A stretch of DNA of 52,031 bases from a bacterium (GCA_017963125.1 JAGCUA010000045.1:1-52031), one strand, 5' to 3'; shown: positions 1 to 9,395, counted from the stretch's first letter. Notes: generated by a model from the letters alone, not told the origin. Numbers and translations are program-made.

Positions 1-462
1 CTGCAAACATTCGAATTTATCAGGCAAATCCTCAAGCAGGACCTGGACTGGTTCGCCCTGCGGTTTTTCCATGTCGTAGATCTGAAACTCCTGAAAGTTG
101 CAGACAACGATCCAGTTAGGGCGCAGAGAATTAGGCATTTCATCGGCATAACGCTTTGCCTGACGGTAAGGCGTAAGCATTGCACCGTCTGACTGTTTCG
201 CCTCTTTCCGAAGGTCAACATCGGAGCTTTTCTGCTCGATCAGAACCTTAGTTTCAGGGATGTATGCATCGATAAAACTAGTGTGCTTGAGCTGAACTTT
301 TTTCTCGAATTCGATGCGTTCCGCCGGATTTTCCATTCCCAAAACTTTTTCCAGAAGACCTATCCAGAAACGCGCAGTTTCCTGTCGCTCATCACCTTTG
401 TTTTTCCAGAAATCAGCAAATTCCTTGGCCGCTTTTTTGCGATTTATTGTAGTTTTTGCCAT
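1..462 (-). CDS. MmeI-like DNA methyltransferase/restriction enzyme, N-terminal part (cut by window edge)
   Basis: The frame is open from an ATG at 462 to the first base of the window, giving 154 residues of a longer protein. A GGGGTAA ribosome-binding site lies just upstream of the ATG. The visible part carries stretches typical of the N-terminal domain of MmeI-like type IIG/BREX-style enzymes: FADFWKNKGDERQETARFW near residue 13, then HTSFIDAYIPETKVLIEQKS, AKRYADEMP and WIVVCNFQEFQIYD. In that family this region is a PD-(D/E)xK-like nuclease or DNA-binding module placed before a SAM-dependent N6-adenine methyltransferase. The E-x-K pair in KVLIEQKS fits such a fold. The methyltransferase motifs would lie outside the window, so whether the gene is intact cannot be judged. 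It is transcribed away from rimP and separated from it by an AT-rich gap. Confidence 0.72.
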   Translation of the reverse strand, partial: MAKTTINRKKAAKEFADFWKNKGDERQETARFWIGLLEKVLGMENPAERIEFEKKVQLKHTSFIDAYIPETKVLIEQKSSDVDLRKEAKQSDGAMLTPYRQAKRYADEMPNSLRPNWIVVCNFQEFQIYDMEKPQGEPVQVLLEDLPDKFECLQ

Positions 463-744
463 ATTTTACCCCGTTAATCACGATTAAAGCGTTTTCTTGT
501 AGCACATAAACAAACAGAAAACAAGTTTTAGATTCTTTGATTTTGTTCAAAACGATATTTTTTTAATCCCCGGCTTTTCCTCCGATTCAAAAATTAACGA
601 GCAGTTTTTTTGAAGAAATTTACTTTTTTGTTAAAAATTTTTTTGATTTTTTAGTTTTTAATGGTAAATAGCCCCATGAGGTTCTTTTGTCTCATTTCTC
701 TGCATCTTTTTCGCAGGTTTTAATCCAAAGAGTGAGGTTGTTAA
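463..744. other. AT-rich divergent intergenic region
   Basis: This 282-base gap separates the restriction enzyme (minus) from rimP (plus). It is dominated by A and T runs and contains a candidate rimP promoter at 643-670. I see no tRNA (a metY often precedes rimP/nusA in other bacteria), no ORF with a convincing ribosome site, and no clear hairpin. Confidence 0.5.
643..670 (+). promoter_or_regulatory. Candidate sigma-70 promoter of the rimP-nusA-infB operon
   Basis: The sequence reads TTGATT (643-648), a 16-base spacer, then TAAATA (665-670), about 75 bases before the rimP start. The -35 matches the consensus at four positions and the -10 at four. The surroundings are very AT-rich, so chance matches are easy; the same 16-base spacing recurs at better promoters in this window. 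Confidence 0.4.
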
Positions 745-1224
745 ATGTGGAGTGGCAGAGCTAAGGATATTTTTTTAAAATTGGAGCCGTTGGCGAACAA
801 AATGGGGTTCAAGATAGTCGAACTTGATCTGCCGACGGGTCAGAACGGAGTTTTCAGAGTTTATCTGGACACGCTTTCGCCGGAAACGCACATTTCGCTT
901 GACGAGTGCGGTCGTTTCAGTCCGATCGTGAGCGATTTTCTTGATGCGGAGGATCCGTTTCCGTTCCGCTACTATCTCGAAGTGAGCTCGCCGGGTCTCG
1001 ACAGGCCGGTAAGAAGGTGGGACGATCTGCACGACGAAATAGGAAAAATGCTGAAAATCAAGCTGTCTGAGCTTGTTGACGGCAGGAAACGTTTTACGGG
1101 CGAACTTGTTTCGGTCGATGACGACAAAGAGGAATTCGTCGTCCGCGCCGAAGACGGAACGGAACTTAAAATAGCAAAAGGATTCGTCAGAAAAATAAAT
1201 GAAATTTGGAATGGAGAAAAGTAA
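745..1224 (+). CDS. rimP: Ribosome maturation factor RimP
   Basis: This 159-residue protein is the cytoplasmic factor needed for maturation of the 30S subunit. The N-terminal alpha/beta domain ends in the family hallmark YYLEVSSPGLDRPVRR (about residues 77-92), and the C-terminal SH3-like barrel follows (LSELVDGRKRFTGELVSVDDD). The length is normal for the family. It starts at ATG 745 behind a GAGTGAGGTTG stretch. Its TAA stop overlaps the nusA ATG by one base (TAATG), implying translational coupling. The order rimP-nusA-ylxR-infB-rbfA is the classic conserved operon, which supports the call. Confidence 0.95.
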   Translation: MWSGRAKDIFLKLEPLANKMGFKIVELDLPTGQNGVFRVYLDTLSPETHISLDECGRFSPIVSDFLDAEDPFPFRYYLEVSSPGLDRPVRRWDDLHDEIGKMLKIKLSELVDGRKRFTGELVSVDDDKEEFVVRAEDGTELKIAKGFVRKINEIWNGEK

Positions 1225-2801
1225 TGGACTTTAATTTGAAGGAATTGATCGACCAGCTGGTCAAAATGAAAGGTATCAAAAGGGAACTTATCATCGACAT
1301 CGTTAAAGAGGCTCTCTACCGCGCTGTTCAGAAAAAGCTCGGAACGGAAGCCGACATCGACATCATGTACGATGACGTGACCGGTGTTTTGGAGGCTTAT
1401 TACTTCAGACTTGTTACGGACAGAGTAGAGGATCCTCTGCTCGACATTTCGCTTGAAGACGCACGCAAAATCGACCCGGAAGCGATTCTCGGCGATACAC
1501 TCGGCATCAAAATGGAGGCTGACGAGCTCGGCAGAATTGCGGCGCAGGTCGCAAAACAGGTCATTCTTCAGAAGATAAAGACTCTTGAAGGCGATATTAT
1601 TTACGACGAGTTCAAGAACAGACAGTCGGAAATCATCACCGGAACGGTCAGACGTTTTGAAAAGGCCGGCATCATCGTCGATATCGGTAAAACCGAAGCT
1701 TATCTGCCGTATACGCAGCAGATCCCGTCCGACAGATTCAAAACCGGTGACAGGATCAAAGCTTTCATTCTCGAAGTCAAAAAACCTGCTTCGGGGCAGA
1801 GCTGTAATATTCTTCTCAGCCGTATAAACACGATGTTCCTTATCAAACTTTTTGAACTCGAAGTTCCTGAAATCGCCGAAAAGATCGTTAAGATCGAAGG
1901 TGTTGCGCGCGACCCGGGACACCGCTCCAAAATCAGCGTCCGCTCGATCGACCACGATGTAGATCCGGTCGGCGCATGCGTCGGTATGAAGGGTTCGAGG
2001 ATCCAGAATGTCGTTCATGAGCTTAGCGGCGAGAAAATCGACATCATCCCGTGGGACGAGGATTCCGTAAAATACATCTGCAACACCCTTTCTCCTGTCG
2101 AAGTTTCGCAGATCATCATCGATGACGACGAGCACAGCATGGATGTCATCGTTCCTGACGATCAGCTTTCGGTCGCTATCGGCCGCGGCGGCGAGAACGT
2201 CAGACTTGCAAGCCAGCTTACCGGCTGGAGCATCGATATCCAGAGCGAAAGCCAGATGCAGATGATGCTTGAAGAGGCGAAGAGAAGACTTCTTTTCATC
2301 GACGGAATCGACGAAAGCATCGCGGATTCGCTTATCAAACTCGGCTACACGACTCTCGAAGACCTTACGACAGTTGCTCCGGAAGTCCTTGCAGAACTTC
2401 CGGACATCTCAGTCGAAAAGGCTGAATCGATCATCGAACAGGCCAACATGATGCTTGAAAAAGGCATGGGTGTCATCAACATCGACGACGAACTCGAAAA
2501 GAAACTCGATGTTCCGACAACGACTCTCAAGTGCATAAACGAAGAACTCGGTCAGTTCCTTGCAGAAAGAGGCTATCTCACTCTTGCTGACATCCAGAGC
2601 GAGCCCGATACCGAATCTTTCGCGAAGAACGCCGAACTCAGCATAAGAAGGGCGAGACAGATCCGTTACAGTCTCCAGATCCACATCGACGAGCTCAACG
2701 GCAAGAAACGCGACAAAGTCGGAAGAGTAACGCCTGATTCGATCTTCGACTTCTCCAAACTTGATGAAAACAGCGGCGAAGAAGGCGAAAACAAGGAGTA
2801 G
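1224..2801 (+). CDS. nusA: Transcription termination/antitermination factor NusA
   Basis: This 525-residue protein binds RNA polymerase and controls pausing, termination and antitermination. It shows the NusA N-terminal domain (about 1-125), an S1 domain (about 130-200; GTVRRFEKAGIIVDIGKTEAYLP) and tandem KH domains (about 225-345; VGACVGMKGSRIQNVVHEL, then VAIGRGGENVRLASQLTGW). Helix-hairpin-helix-like repeats follow (LFIDGIDESIADSLIKLGYTT, LPDISVEKAESIIEQA), and the tail is acidic. I chose ATG 1224 over the in-frame TTG at 1206 because GGAGAAAAG sits at the right distance and the ATG is coupled to the rimP stop. Confidence 0.96.
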   Translation: MDFNLKELIDQLVKMKGIKRELIIDIVKEALYRAVQKKLGTEADIDIMYDDVTGVLEAYYFRLVTDRVEDPLLDISLEDARKIDPEAILGDTLGIKMEADELGRIAAQVAKQVILQKIKTLEGDIIYDEFKNRQSEIITGTVRRFEKAGIIVDIGKTEAYLPYTQQIPSDRFKTGDRIKAFILEVKKPASGQSCNILLSRINTMFLIKLFELEVPEIAEKIVKIEGVARDPGHRSKISVRSIDHDVDPVGACVGMKGSRIQNVVHELSGEKIDIIPWDEDSVKYICNTLSPVEVSQIIIDDDEHSMDVIVPDDQLSVAIGRGGENVRLASQLTGWSIDIQSESQMQMMLEEAKRRLLFIDGIDESIADSLIKLGYTTLEDLTTVAPEVLAELPDISVEKAESIIEQANMMLEKGMGVINIDDELEKKLDVPTTTLKCINEELGQFLAERGYLTLADIQSEPDTESFAKNAELSIRRARQIRYSLQIHIDELNGKKRDKVGRVTPDSIFDFSKLDENSGEEGENKE

Positions 2802-2802
2802 C

Positions 2803-3381
2803 ATGACCGAAAGAAGCTGTGTCGTCTGCGGCGGCAGAGGAGAAAAGGAAGAACTTTTGAGATGGGTCGAAGCCGGGAACGTTCTTGTTCCTGACTGGAC
2901 TCAGAAACTTGAAGGGCGCGCAGTCTATACCCACTACGACAAAAAATGCGTATGCGGTATCTACGGCGCGAAAAAAGCGCTCACCTCTTTTGAAAACTGC
3001 ACATCTTTCGGTGTTCCGCAGGAGAAAATTCTCGATTTCGTGCGGACTCAGGCAGAAAAGTCGTTTGACTACTATTTCGCGATATGCCGCAGAAGCGGTG
3101 TTCTTCTCAAAGGGCAGAACCTTATTGCGGAGGAAGCAGCCGGAGGCACGGCTTTCGCAGCACTCCTTTTTGCGTGTGACGCATCAGAAAAAACAATTAA
3201 AGAACTTGAAAAAAAGACCGGGCTGAAAGGCTTTAAAACGGTGATCTCAAAAGATGAGCTCGGCAGAAAATTCGACGGTAGAAGTGTTTCGGCACTTGCG
3301 CTGAAACCTTCAAAACAGTCGGAAAAACTTATGTTTTATATGAATTTACTGAATAATTTCACTACTTCGGGGGATATTTAA
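2803..3381 (+). CDS. YlxR (DUF448/RnpM) fused to an L7Ae/YlxQ-like domain
   Basis: This 192-residue protein combines two RNA-binding modules that are separate genes (ylxR, ylxQ) in Bacillus. Residues 1-55 are YlxR-like, with CVVCGGRGEKEELLRW and the later GRAVYTH motif; the family has been linked to RNase P modulation in Firmicutes. From about residue 80 the protein resembles the L7Ae/L30e fold (FAICRRSGVLLKGQNLI, ALLFACDAS, LGRKFDGRSVSALAL). The start is ATG 2803, one base after the nusA stop, with the ribosome site AAGGAG inside nusA. The stop overlaps the infB ATG. Its position between nusA and infB is the standard ylxR/ylxQ location. Confidence 0.87.
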   Translation: MTERSCVVCGGRGEKEELLRWVEAGNVLVPDWTQKLEGRAVYTHYDKKCVCGIYGAKKALTSFENCTSFGVPQEKILDFVRTQAEKSFDYYFAICRRSGVLLKGQNLIAEEAAGGTAFAALLFACDASEKTIKELEKKTGLKGFKTVISKDELGRKFDGRSVSALALKPSKQSEKLMFYMNLLNNFTTSGDI

Positions 3382-6008
3382 TGCGTGTCAGCGAATTAGC
3401 AAAAGAACTTGGTGTAGACAGCAAAACCGTCATCGCTTATCTTGAGTCAAAGGGGATCGGCGGTTATAAAGCTGCAAACAAAATAGAAGGTTACCATGAA
3501 GAGCTGGTCAGGGATCATTTTCCTGCAGCCAAAAAGGAAGAACCCGAACCTGCAAGGCCGAAGGCTATACTCCGCAGAGGGAATAGAGAAAGAAGTTTCA
3601 TTCCTTCGGATGAGCGGCCTGCGGAACAGCCGGAAGAGGCTAAACAGCCCGAAAAGCCGGCAGAAGAAGCCGTAGAAGAGAAGGTCGAGGAAATTCCGGC
3701 TGTGCCTGCGGAAGAGGTGACCCCCGAAACTTCCGAGGAACCGTCGGTCGAGCCGGAAGCTGCGGAAGAACCCGAAGAAACTCCGGAAGAAGCAGACGAA
3801 AAGATCGTCAGTGTTGAAGAAGAGATCAGGAAGATCGCGGCTGAACATCAGGAAGAGGAAGAAGAGATCCCGGAAAGTGAAAGAAAGCCGCAGCACAAAA
3901 AAGAGGAAGAAGAGAAAGTCGAAGACGACGATGACGATTATTCGAACGATTTCAGGAATAAAAACAAAAAGAGAAAGGTCGTCATTCCGGAAAACGATGC
4001 TCCGGTCGCTCAGAACAACAACATGCAGCAGCGCCACGGCGGCAAGAAGAAAAACGTGAGCCGCGGCGGCGGTGACGATGCGGTACATCTTGTCGTTACC
4101 GGCAAACTCAGAGGAGCTGATATTTCACAGTTCTTCGGTGACGACTCCGGAAGCAGCTACGGCGGCGGATATCAGGATTTCAAGAAAAAAAAGAAAGACA
4201 AGAAAAAGGCGAAACAGCAGCCTGTCGTTGCGCCGAACCCGACTAAGGCTATAAAAAAGATACTCAAGATCGAGGATTCCATTCAGATCGCTGAACTTGC
4301 GAGAAGAATGGGGGTGAAGGCGGCACAGCTTCTTTCAAAGCTCATGGCGATGGGTGAAATGTTCGGGATCAACGACAAAATTCCTTACGATACTGCGCAG
4401 TTCCTGGCCGAAGAATTCGGATTCACGGCAGAAAACGTCGCTCTCAGCGAGGAATCGTTCATCGAAGTTTATGAAAGCAAACCCGAAAACATGGTCCCGC
4501 GTCCGCCGGTAGTTACCGTAATGGGGCACGTCGACCACGGCAAAACGAAACTTCTCGACGCGATCAGGCACACGAATGTCGTTGACCGCGAAGCAGGCGG
4601 CATCACGCAGCACATCGGTGCATACTCCGTTGAAATAAACGGCGGAAAGATCACTTTCCTCGATACTCCCGGTCACGAAGCTTTCACGGCGATGAGAAGC
4701 CGCGGTGCGCAGGCTACTGACGTTGTTATCCTCATCGTTGCGGCTGACGACGGCGTTATGCCTCAGACTGTCGAAGCAATCAACCACGCAAAGGCGGCGA
4801 ATGTTCCGATAATCGTTGCGATCAACAAAATCGACAAGCCGACGGCAAATCCGGCAAAAGTCAAAAACGAACTTTTGAAATATGAGATCGTTGCTGAAGA
4901 ACTCGGCGGCGAAAACCTTTTCGTCGAAATTTCGGCGAAACAGATGACCAACATCGAAGGACTTCTCGAAGCGGTCCTTCTTCAGGTCGAAATGATGGAT
5001 CTCAAAGCCGATCCTACCAAACCTGCGGAAGGTATCGTCATCGAATCGAGAATGGATCTCGGCAAAGGTCCCGTTGCGACGGTTCTTGTCAAGGACGGAA
5101 CTCTTAAAATCGGAGACATGGTCGTTACAGGCGCATCGATCGGTTTCGTCAGAAGCATGATGGACTGGACCGGAAAACGCGTAAAAGAGGCATCTCCTTC
5201 TATGGCTGTTGAAATCACGGGTCTCGACACAGTTCCGCCGGCTGGTGAAAAACTCTACGTTTTCAAAGACGAAAGAAAAGCGAAAGGTCTTGTCGAGCTC
5301 AGGATCAACAAGCAGCGCGAGAAGAAGAACGTCGAAAAGGCGACGCAGTCGATCGAACAGTTCTTCGCAGCTGATGCTGACAGAGAGGAAGTCAAGGATC
5401 TCAATGTCATCGTAAAAGGCGACGTTGACGGTTCTGTCGAGGCTATAATCGCTTCTCTCAACAAGATCGAACACAAGAAGATGAAGATAAAAGTCATCCA
5501 CTCGGGTGTCGGCGGCATCAACGAAAACGATGTTCTGCTTGCAAGTGCATCCCAGGGACTTATTATCGGTTTCAACGTCCGTGTCGACAACAAGGCTAAA
5601 CAGCTCGCGGCGGCTGAAGGTGTAAGCATTCAGATCTTCTCGATCATCTACGAGCTTATCGATGCGATCAAGGCGGCGATGTCGGGTATGCTCGCTCCAA
5701 TCATCAAGGAAGAGTTCATCGGGAAACTTGAAGTCCGCGAGATCTTCAAAGTCGGAAAAGTCGGCACGATCGCAGGCTGCATGGTAACCGAAGGAAGAGT
5801 CGTCAGGATGTCCAAAATCAAGCTCGTCCGTGACAACGTCGTTATCTACAGCGGCAAACTCGGTACGCTCAAACGCTTCAAAGACGATGTTAAAGAGGTC
5901 AAGAGCGGCTACGAGTGCGGTGCTACGATCGACAGTTACAACGATATCAAAGTCGGCGACGTGATCGAATGTTACATTGACAAAGAGTTCAGAGACGAGG
6001 TTCTTTAA
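3381..6008 (+). CDS. infB: Translation initiation factor IF-2
   Basis: This 875-residue GTPase delivers initiator tRNA to the ribosome. The N-terminus has an IF2N helical module (MRVSELAKELGVDSKTVIAYL), then a long low-complexity linker rich in Glu and Pro (about 50-230) with Asn/Lys/Gly patches, and a second IF2N module near 300. The G domain shows G1 GHVDHGKT (about 382), G2 GGITQHIGAY, G3 DTPGHE, G4 NKID and G5 SAK. Domain II, IF2 domain 3 (VIVKGDVDGSVEAI) and the C-terminal barrel follow to ECYIDKEFRDEVL. ATG 3381 overlaps the previous stop by one base, and the gene is coupled to rbfA in the same way. Confidence 0.97.
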   Translation: MRVSELAKELGVDSKTVIAYLESKGIGGYKAANKIEGYHEELVRDHFPAAKKEEPEPARPKAILRRGNRERSFIPSDERPAEQPEEAKQPEKPAEEAVEEKVEEIPAVPAEEVTPETSEEPSVEPEAAEEPEETPEEADEKIVSVEEEIRKIAAEHQEEEEEIPESERKPQHKKEEEEKVEDDDDDYSNDFRNKNKKRKVVIPENDAPVAQNNNMQQRHGGKKKNVSRGGGDDAVHLVVTGKLRGADISQFFGDDSGSSYGGGYQDFKKKKKDKKKAKQQPVVAPNPTKAIKKILKIEDSIQIAELARRMGVKAAQLLSKLMAMGEMFGINDKIPYDTAQFLAEEFGFTAENVALSEESFIEVYESKPENMVPRPPVVTVMGHVDHGKTKLLDAIRHTNVVDREAGGITQHIGAYSVEINGGKITFLDTPGHEAFTAMRSRGAQATDVVILIVAADDGVMPQTVEAINHAKAANVPIIVAINKIDKPTANPAKVKNELLKYEIVAEELGGENLFVEISAKQMTNIEGLLEAVLLQVEMMDLKADPTKPAEGIVIESRMDLGKGPVATVLVKDGTLKIGDMVVTGASIGFVRSMMDWTGKRVKEASPSMAVEITGLDTVPPAGEKLYVFKDERKAKGLVELRINKQREKKNVEKATQSIEQFFAADADREEVKDLNVIVKGDVDGSVEAIIASLNKIEHKKMKIKVIHSGVGGINENDVLLASASQGLIIGFNVRVDNKAKQLAAAEGVSIQIFSIIYELIDAIKAAMSGMLAPIIKEEFIGKLEVREIFKVGKVGTIAGCMVTEGRVVRMSKIKLVRDNVVIYSGKLGTLKRFKDDVKEVKSGYECGATIDSYNDIKVGDVIECYIDKEFRDEVL

Positions 6009-6355
6009 TGGCAGGCGCAATAAGGCAGGACAGAGTTGCAGAATCGATAAAAAGATTCATCAGCACTATGGTCTACAGTGATTTCGGCGGTACGCCGGCC
6101 GATATGATAACGATAACCCACGTTTCCGTTCTGCAGGATCTGAGGGCGGCGAAAATCTACTATTCGACATTCAAACCCGAAAATGTTCCGAGTATACAGG
6201 AATATTTAGATGCAAATCTTAAAAACATCCGCTTTAAACTCGCATCGCACCTGAGCAGACTCAAATTCGTGCCTGAAATAAAATTCGTTTATGACGATTC
6301 TGTCGATCGCGAAATAAGGTTGGAGAAGATTTTCGAAGCAATAAAAAAAGATTGA
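6008..6355 (+). CDS. rbfA: 30S ribosome-binding factor RbfA
   Basis: This 115-residue KH-type protein is needed for late 16S rRNA 5'-end processing and cold adaptation. It opens with RQDRVAESIKRFISTMV, contains ITHVSVLQDLRAAKIYYSTF (the conserved V..s.DL..A.vy.s strand) and ends with RLKFVPEIKFVYDDSVDREIRLEKIFEAI, the usual RbfA C-terminal signature. The ATG overlaps the infB TAA by one base. TruB and rpsO, which often follow, are absent; a penicillin-binding protein gene comes next after 15 bases. Confidence 0.94.
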   Translation: MAGAIRQDRVAESIKRFISTMVYSDFGGTPADMITITHVSVLQDLRAAKIYYSTFKPENVPSIQEYLDANLKNIRFKLASHLSRLKFVPEIKFVYDDSVDREIRLEKIFEAIKKD

Positions 6356-6370
6356 TTTCCGGAGTGATAA

Positions 6371-8959
6371 ATGGCTCACAAGAGATTTAGTTCAAAATCG
6401 TCAAAGTTCCCGAAAATACTTAAAATTTCATTGATTGCCGCGGCAGCGCTGGCTGTTGTTGCGGTAGTTGTCGTGATTGCGCTCTACTTTAAATTCAAGG
6501 CCGAGATCCCGGCTCTCAACACGGTAAGCGACTACAAACCCGATGCCGGCACTAAAGTTTATTCCTACGACGGAGAGCTTATTGCCGAGTTTTATCACGA
6601 GAACAGAAGAATAATCATTCCTTACGACAAAATTCCGGAAAAACTGCGTCTCGCTTTCGTTGCGGGCGAAGATTCGTCGTTTTATACCCATCACGGTATC
6701 GACCCTCTCGGCATTGTCCGCGCGGCGTTCAAATACATGGTCACGGGTATCAAACAGGGCGGAAGTACGATCACGCAGCAGCTTTCGAAGTCGTTTGTCG
6801 GAACGGAAAGGACTTTCAGCCGTAAAATCAAGGATATGATCCTTGCGATGGAGCTTGAAAAACATCTTTCGAAAGAGGAAATCCTTTATCTTTACCTCAA
6901 TGAAGTTTACTTGGGAAGCGGTGCTTACGGCGTTGAAGCAGCTTCACGCAAATACTTCAGCAAGCACGTCTGGGAACTTGAGATCGACGAAATGGCGATC
7001 CTTGCCGGACTTCCGAAATTCCCGTCTGCTGCATCCCCGATACTCAATCCGGACAAGGCTCTGCGCCGCAGAAACTATGTCCTCAAAAGAATGTTTGACG
7101 ACAAATATATCACGAAATCTGAATACGATGAAGCGTTGTCTAAACCGATAAAAACAAATCCACAGAAAGAACTATTTCTCGACAAAGCACCGTATTTCAG
7201 TGAAAAAGTGCGCAGATATCTGCTCGATAAATACGGTTTCGACAAACTTTACAAAGAGGGAATGACCGTTCAGACGACTGTCGATATGCGTGCGACACAG
7301 TTTGCACACGAGGCGATCTTCTACGGGATCCGCGAGCTTTCAAAGCGTCAGGGATACGCGAGAGGCGAGGAAGACAGTTACAAAAAAGGGGATAAATTCG
7401 GCGGCGAAGTTACAAATCCGCTCTATTCTATAAACCTCAAAAAAGATCTCGAAACCTACCTCAAACGGCACGAACAGGTTTTCGGGAAAATCACCGAAGA
7501 TTCGATCCGCAGCGGTCTCTATTATCAGGGCGTAGTTCTTGAAACTGCCGAAAAGAGCGCATTGGTGCAGGTCGGCGAAGTGAAACGCAATATTTATCTT
7601 GAAGATCTGGGGTGGGCTCGTCCGTGGAGTCCGACAGGTTCCTACTCGGTTGTCAGATCGGTCAAAGAGGTTTTTAAACCGGGCGATGTAATTCTCGTGA
7701 GAGCGACCGACAAGGCGGGAACACGCGATCAGTTCGATTTCCGTAACTATTCGAAAAAACTGGGAAAAGACTTCTATTTTGTTCTCGAGCAGATCCCTTC
7801 GTCTCAGGCTGCGATAATCGTTAAAGATCCGTATTCCGGATATGTCAAAGCGCTTATGGGCGGCTACGATTTCGAGATCAGTGAATTCGACCGCACTACT
7901 CAGGCATGCAGGCAGCCGGGAAGCTCGATAAAGCCGATTTTCTATACTCTTGCACTCGAAAAACGGAACGGCAGGTCGCCGCTTCTCACTCCGGCATCGA
8001 TGGTCCTTGACGCACCGGTAACCGTTACCGATACGAATTTCAAACCGGCAAACTTTGAAAACACTTTTAAAGGCGAAGTTACGGTCTGGGAGGCGCTGAT
8101 ACATTCGATGAATACTCCGGCGATCAGAGTCCTGCAGAAACTCGGGTTGCGCGATGCGATCGACGGCGCGAAAGCTCTCGGCATCAAAAGCGAGATAAAA
8201 CCTGAGTTCGGCAGCATGCTCGGCTCAAGCTGTCTCACGATAGATGAACTTACGGATGCCTATGCTCACTTCCCGAATATGGGACGTGCTCCTCACACGA
8301 CTTACATCAGAAAAATCTATGACAAGAACGGAAACGTCCTCGAAGACAATACCGTTTTTTACGATCCTTATATCTCTGCTCCGTCGAAGCTGGAAAGACT
8401 GCTTCATTTTGCAAAAAGAGAGGAAAAACAGGCTCTTACACCTCAGACGGCTTATATAACCAACAAAGTTCTTGAAGATGTCGTCAACCGCGGAACGGCG
8501 GCGAGCGTGCGGGGCTTCAACCACTACAAGTGCAAAAAGAGCAATGTCGAAAGCGAAGAAGGAGAAGAAGGAATCTGCAGCCGTCATGTCGCCGGAAAAA
8601 CCGGAACGACCAACGACTATTTCGATGCATGGTTCATAGGTTTTTCCCCGAATTTCGTAGCCGGCGTCTGGGTAGGAAACGATCAGCACGGACGTCCGCT
8701 CGGCAGAGTCGAAACGGGCTCTAAAACCGCACTTCCGATCTGGCGCGACTTCATGGAAAGGTATCTCAAAAACTTCCCGCCGACAGCGGATTACGAACTT
8801 CCTGCAGGCGTCGTAGGCAGAAATATCGATCCCAAAACCGGTCTTGTTTCAGATAAAGAGGGAGTCAGGATGTATTTCCATGCCGGAAGCGAACCTAACA
8901 AAACCGTCGAAGAAAAAGACGTTCTTGATCCGACACAGGGTGCCGATGATCTTTTCTGA
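6371..8959 (+). CDS. mrcA: Class A penicillin-binding protein (PBP1A type)
   Basis: This 862-residue bifunctional peptidoglycan synthase polymerises glycan strands and crosslinks peptides. A single N-terminal membrane helix spans about 18-41. The GT51 transglycosylase domain has the catalytic Glu100 in AGEDSSFYTHHGID and QGGSTITQQLSKS. An intervening OB-like region (about 320-480) is typical of PBP1A. The transpeptidase domain has SxxK at Ser518 (PGSSIKP), SxN in HSMNTP, and KTG in AGKTGTTNDYFDAWF, followed by VAGVWVGND. The C-terminal tail is short and acidic. It lies 15 bases after rbfA, with GGAGTGATAA as ribosome site, so it probably shares the operon. The symbol follows domain order; ponA would be equally apt. 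Confidence 0.93.
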   Translation: MAHKRFSSKSSKFPKILKISLIAAAALAVVAVVVVIALYFKFKAEIPALNTVSDYKPDAGTKVYSYDGELIAEFYHENRRIIIPYDKIPEKLRLAFVAGEDSSFYTHHGIDPLGIVRAAFKYMVTGIKQGGSTITQQLSKSFVGTERTFSRKIKDMILAMELEKHLSKEEILYLYLNEVYLGSGAYGVEAASRKYFSKHVWELEIDEMAILAGLPKFPSAASPILNPDKALRRRNYVLKRMFDDKYITKSEYDEALSKPIKTNPQKELFLDKAPYFSEKVRRYLLDKYGFDKLYKEGMTVQTTVDMRATQFAHEAIFYGIRELSKRQGYARGEEDSYKKGDKFGGEVTNPLYSINLKKDLETYLKRHEQVFGKITEDSIRSGLYYQGVVLETAEKSALVQVGEVKRNIYLEDLGWARPWSPTGSYSVVRSVKEVFKPGDVILVRATDKAGTRDQFDFRNYSKKLGKDFYFVLEQIPSSQAAIIVKDPYSGYVKALMGGYDFEISEFDRTTQACRQPGSSIKPIFYTLALEKRNGRSPLLTPASMVLDAPVTVTDTNFKPANFENTFKGEVTVWEALIHSMNTPAIRVLQKLGLRDAIDGAKALGIKSEIKPEFGSMLGSSCLTIDELTDAYAHFPNMGRAPHTTYIRKIYDKNGNVLEDNTVFYDPYISAPSKLERLLHFAKREEKQALTPQTAYITNKVLEDVVNRGTAASVRGFNHYKCKKSNVESEEGEEGICSRHVAGKTGTTNDYFDAWFIGFSPNFVAGVWVGNDQHGRPLGRVETGSKTALPIWRDFMERYLKNFPPTADYELPAGVVGRNIDPKTGLVSDKEGVRMYFHAGSEPNKTVEEKDVLDPTQGADDLF

Positions 8960-9016
8960 ACCCATCTGTTTTTACCGATAAAAATCCAATATTTTTAGTT
9001 TTTTTGCTCAAAAAAA

Positions 9017-9044
9017 TTGCTTTTCCATTAAAAATGTCTATAAT
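9017..9044 (+). promoter_or_regulatory. Promoter of rpmB
   Basis: TTGCTT (9017-9022), a 16-base spacer and a perfect TATAAT (9039-9044) lie 45 bases before the rpmB start. An AT-rich UP-like stretch precedes the -35 box. The match and position are good for a ribosomal protein gene transcribed on its own. Confidence 0.65.
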
Positions 9045-9088
9045 ACCTGCGTTTTTTTTGTTGTTGTTTTAATTTTATGGAGAAAATC

Positions 9089-9280
9089 ATGTCACGCAAA
9101 TGTGAAATATGCGGCAAAAAACCGATGTTCGGTCACAATGTAAGCCACTCGAACAACAGAACCCAGAAAATCCAGAATCCGAATATTCAGAAAGTCAAAA
9201 TCGTTGAGAACGGCACTGTAAAAACGGTTACCGTATGCTCCCGCTGCCTTCGTTCAGGTAAGGTTCAGAAAGCTGTTTAG
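9089..9280 (+). CDS. rpmB: 50S ribosomal protein L28, zinc-binding (C+) form
   Basis: This 63-residue ribosomal protein starts SRKCEICGKKPMFGHNVSHS, the conserved L28 N-terminus, and ends with the L28 motif VTVCSRCLRSGKVQK. Two CxxC pairs (CEIC and CSRC) are present, so this is the zinc-ribbon C+ version. I chose ATG 9089 rather than the in-frame ATG 9077 because the GGAG at 9079-9082 then sits at normal spacing and the protein begins with the canonical MSRKC. The gene stands alone; rpmG is not adjacent. Confidence 0.93.
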   Translation: MSRKCEICGKKPMFGHNVSHSNNRTQKIQNPNIQKVKIVENGTVKTVTVCSRCLRSGKVQKAV

Positions 9281-9395
9281 TCAGTTCTTCATTTCGATTC
9301 CAACTGAATTTCTTTTAAGTCAAATTTAAACCATAGGATTTTTGTATATTTTGCGATCGTTCGGGATTTCTCGCCGTTCGATCAGACTTTTTTCA

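Noticed and set aside
283..477. Small plus-strand frame near the window start
   Set aside because: It is antisense to the MmeI-like gene, which has strong family motifs and a ribosome site.
4335..6020. 561-codon minus-strand frame opposite infB
   Set aside because: Antisense to highly conserved IF-2 G-domain codons; no family features.
9300..9395. GATCG...CGATC inverted repeat after rpmB considered as a terminator
   Set aside because: Only five pairs around a 19-base loop; too weak to call, although a run of six Ts follows.
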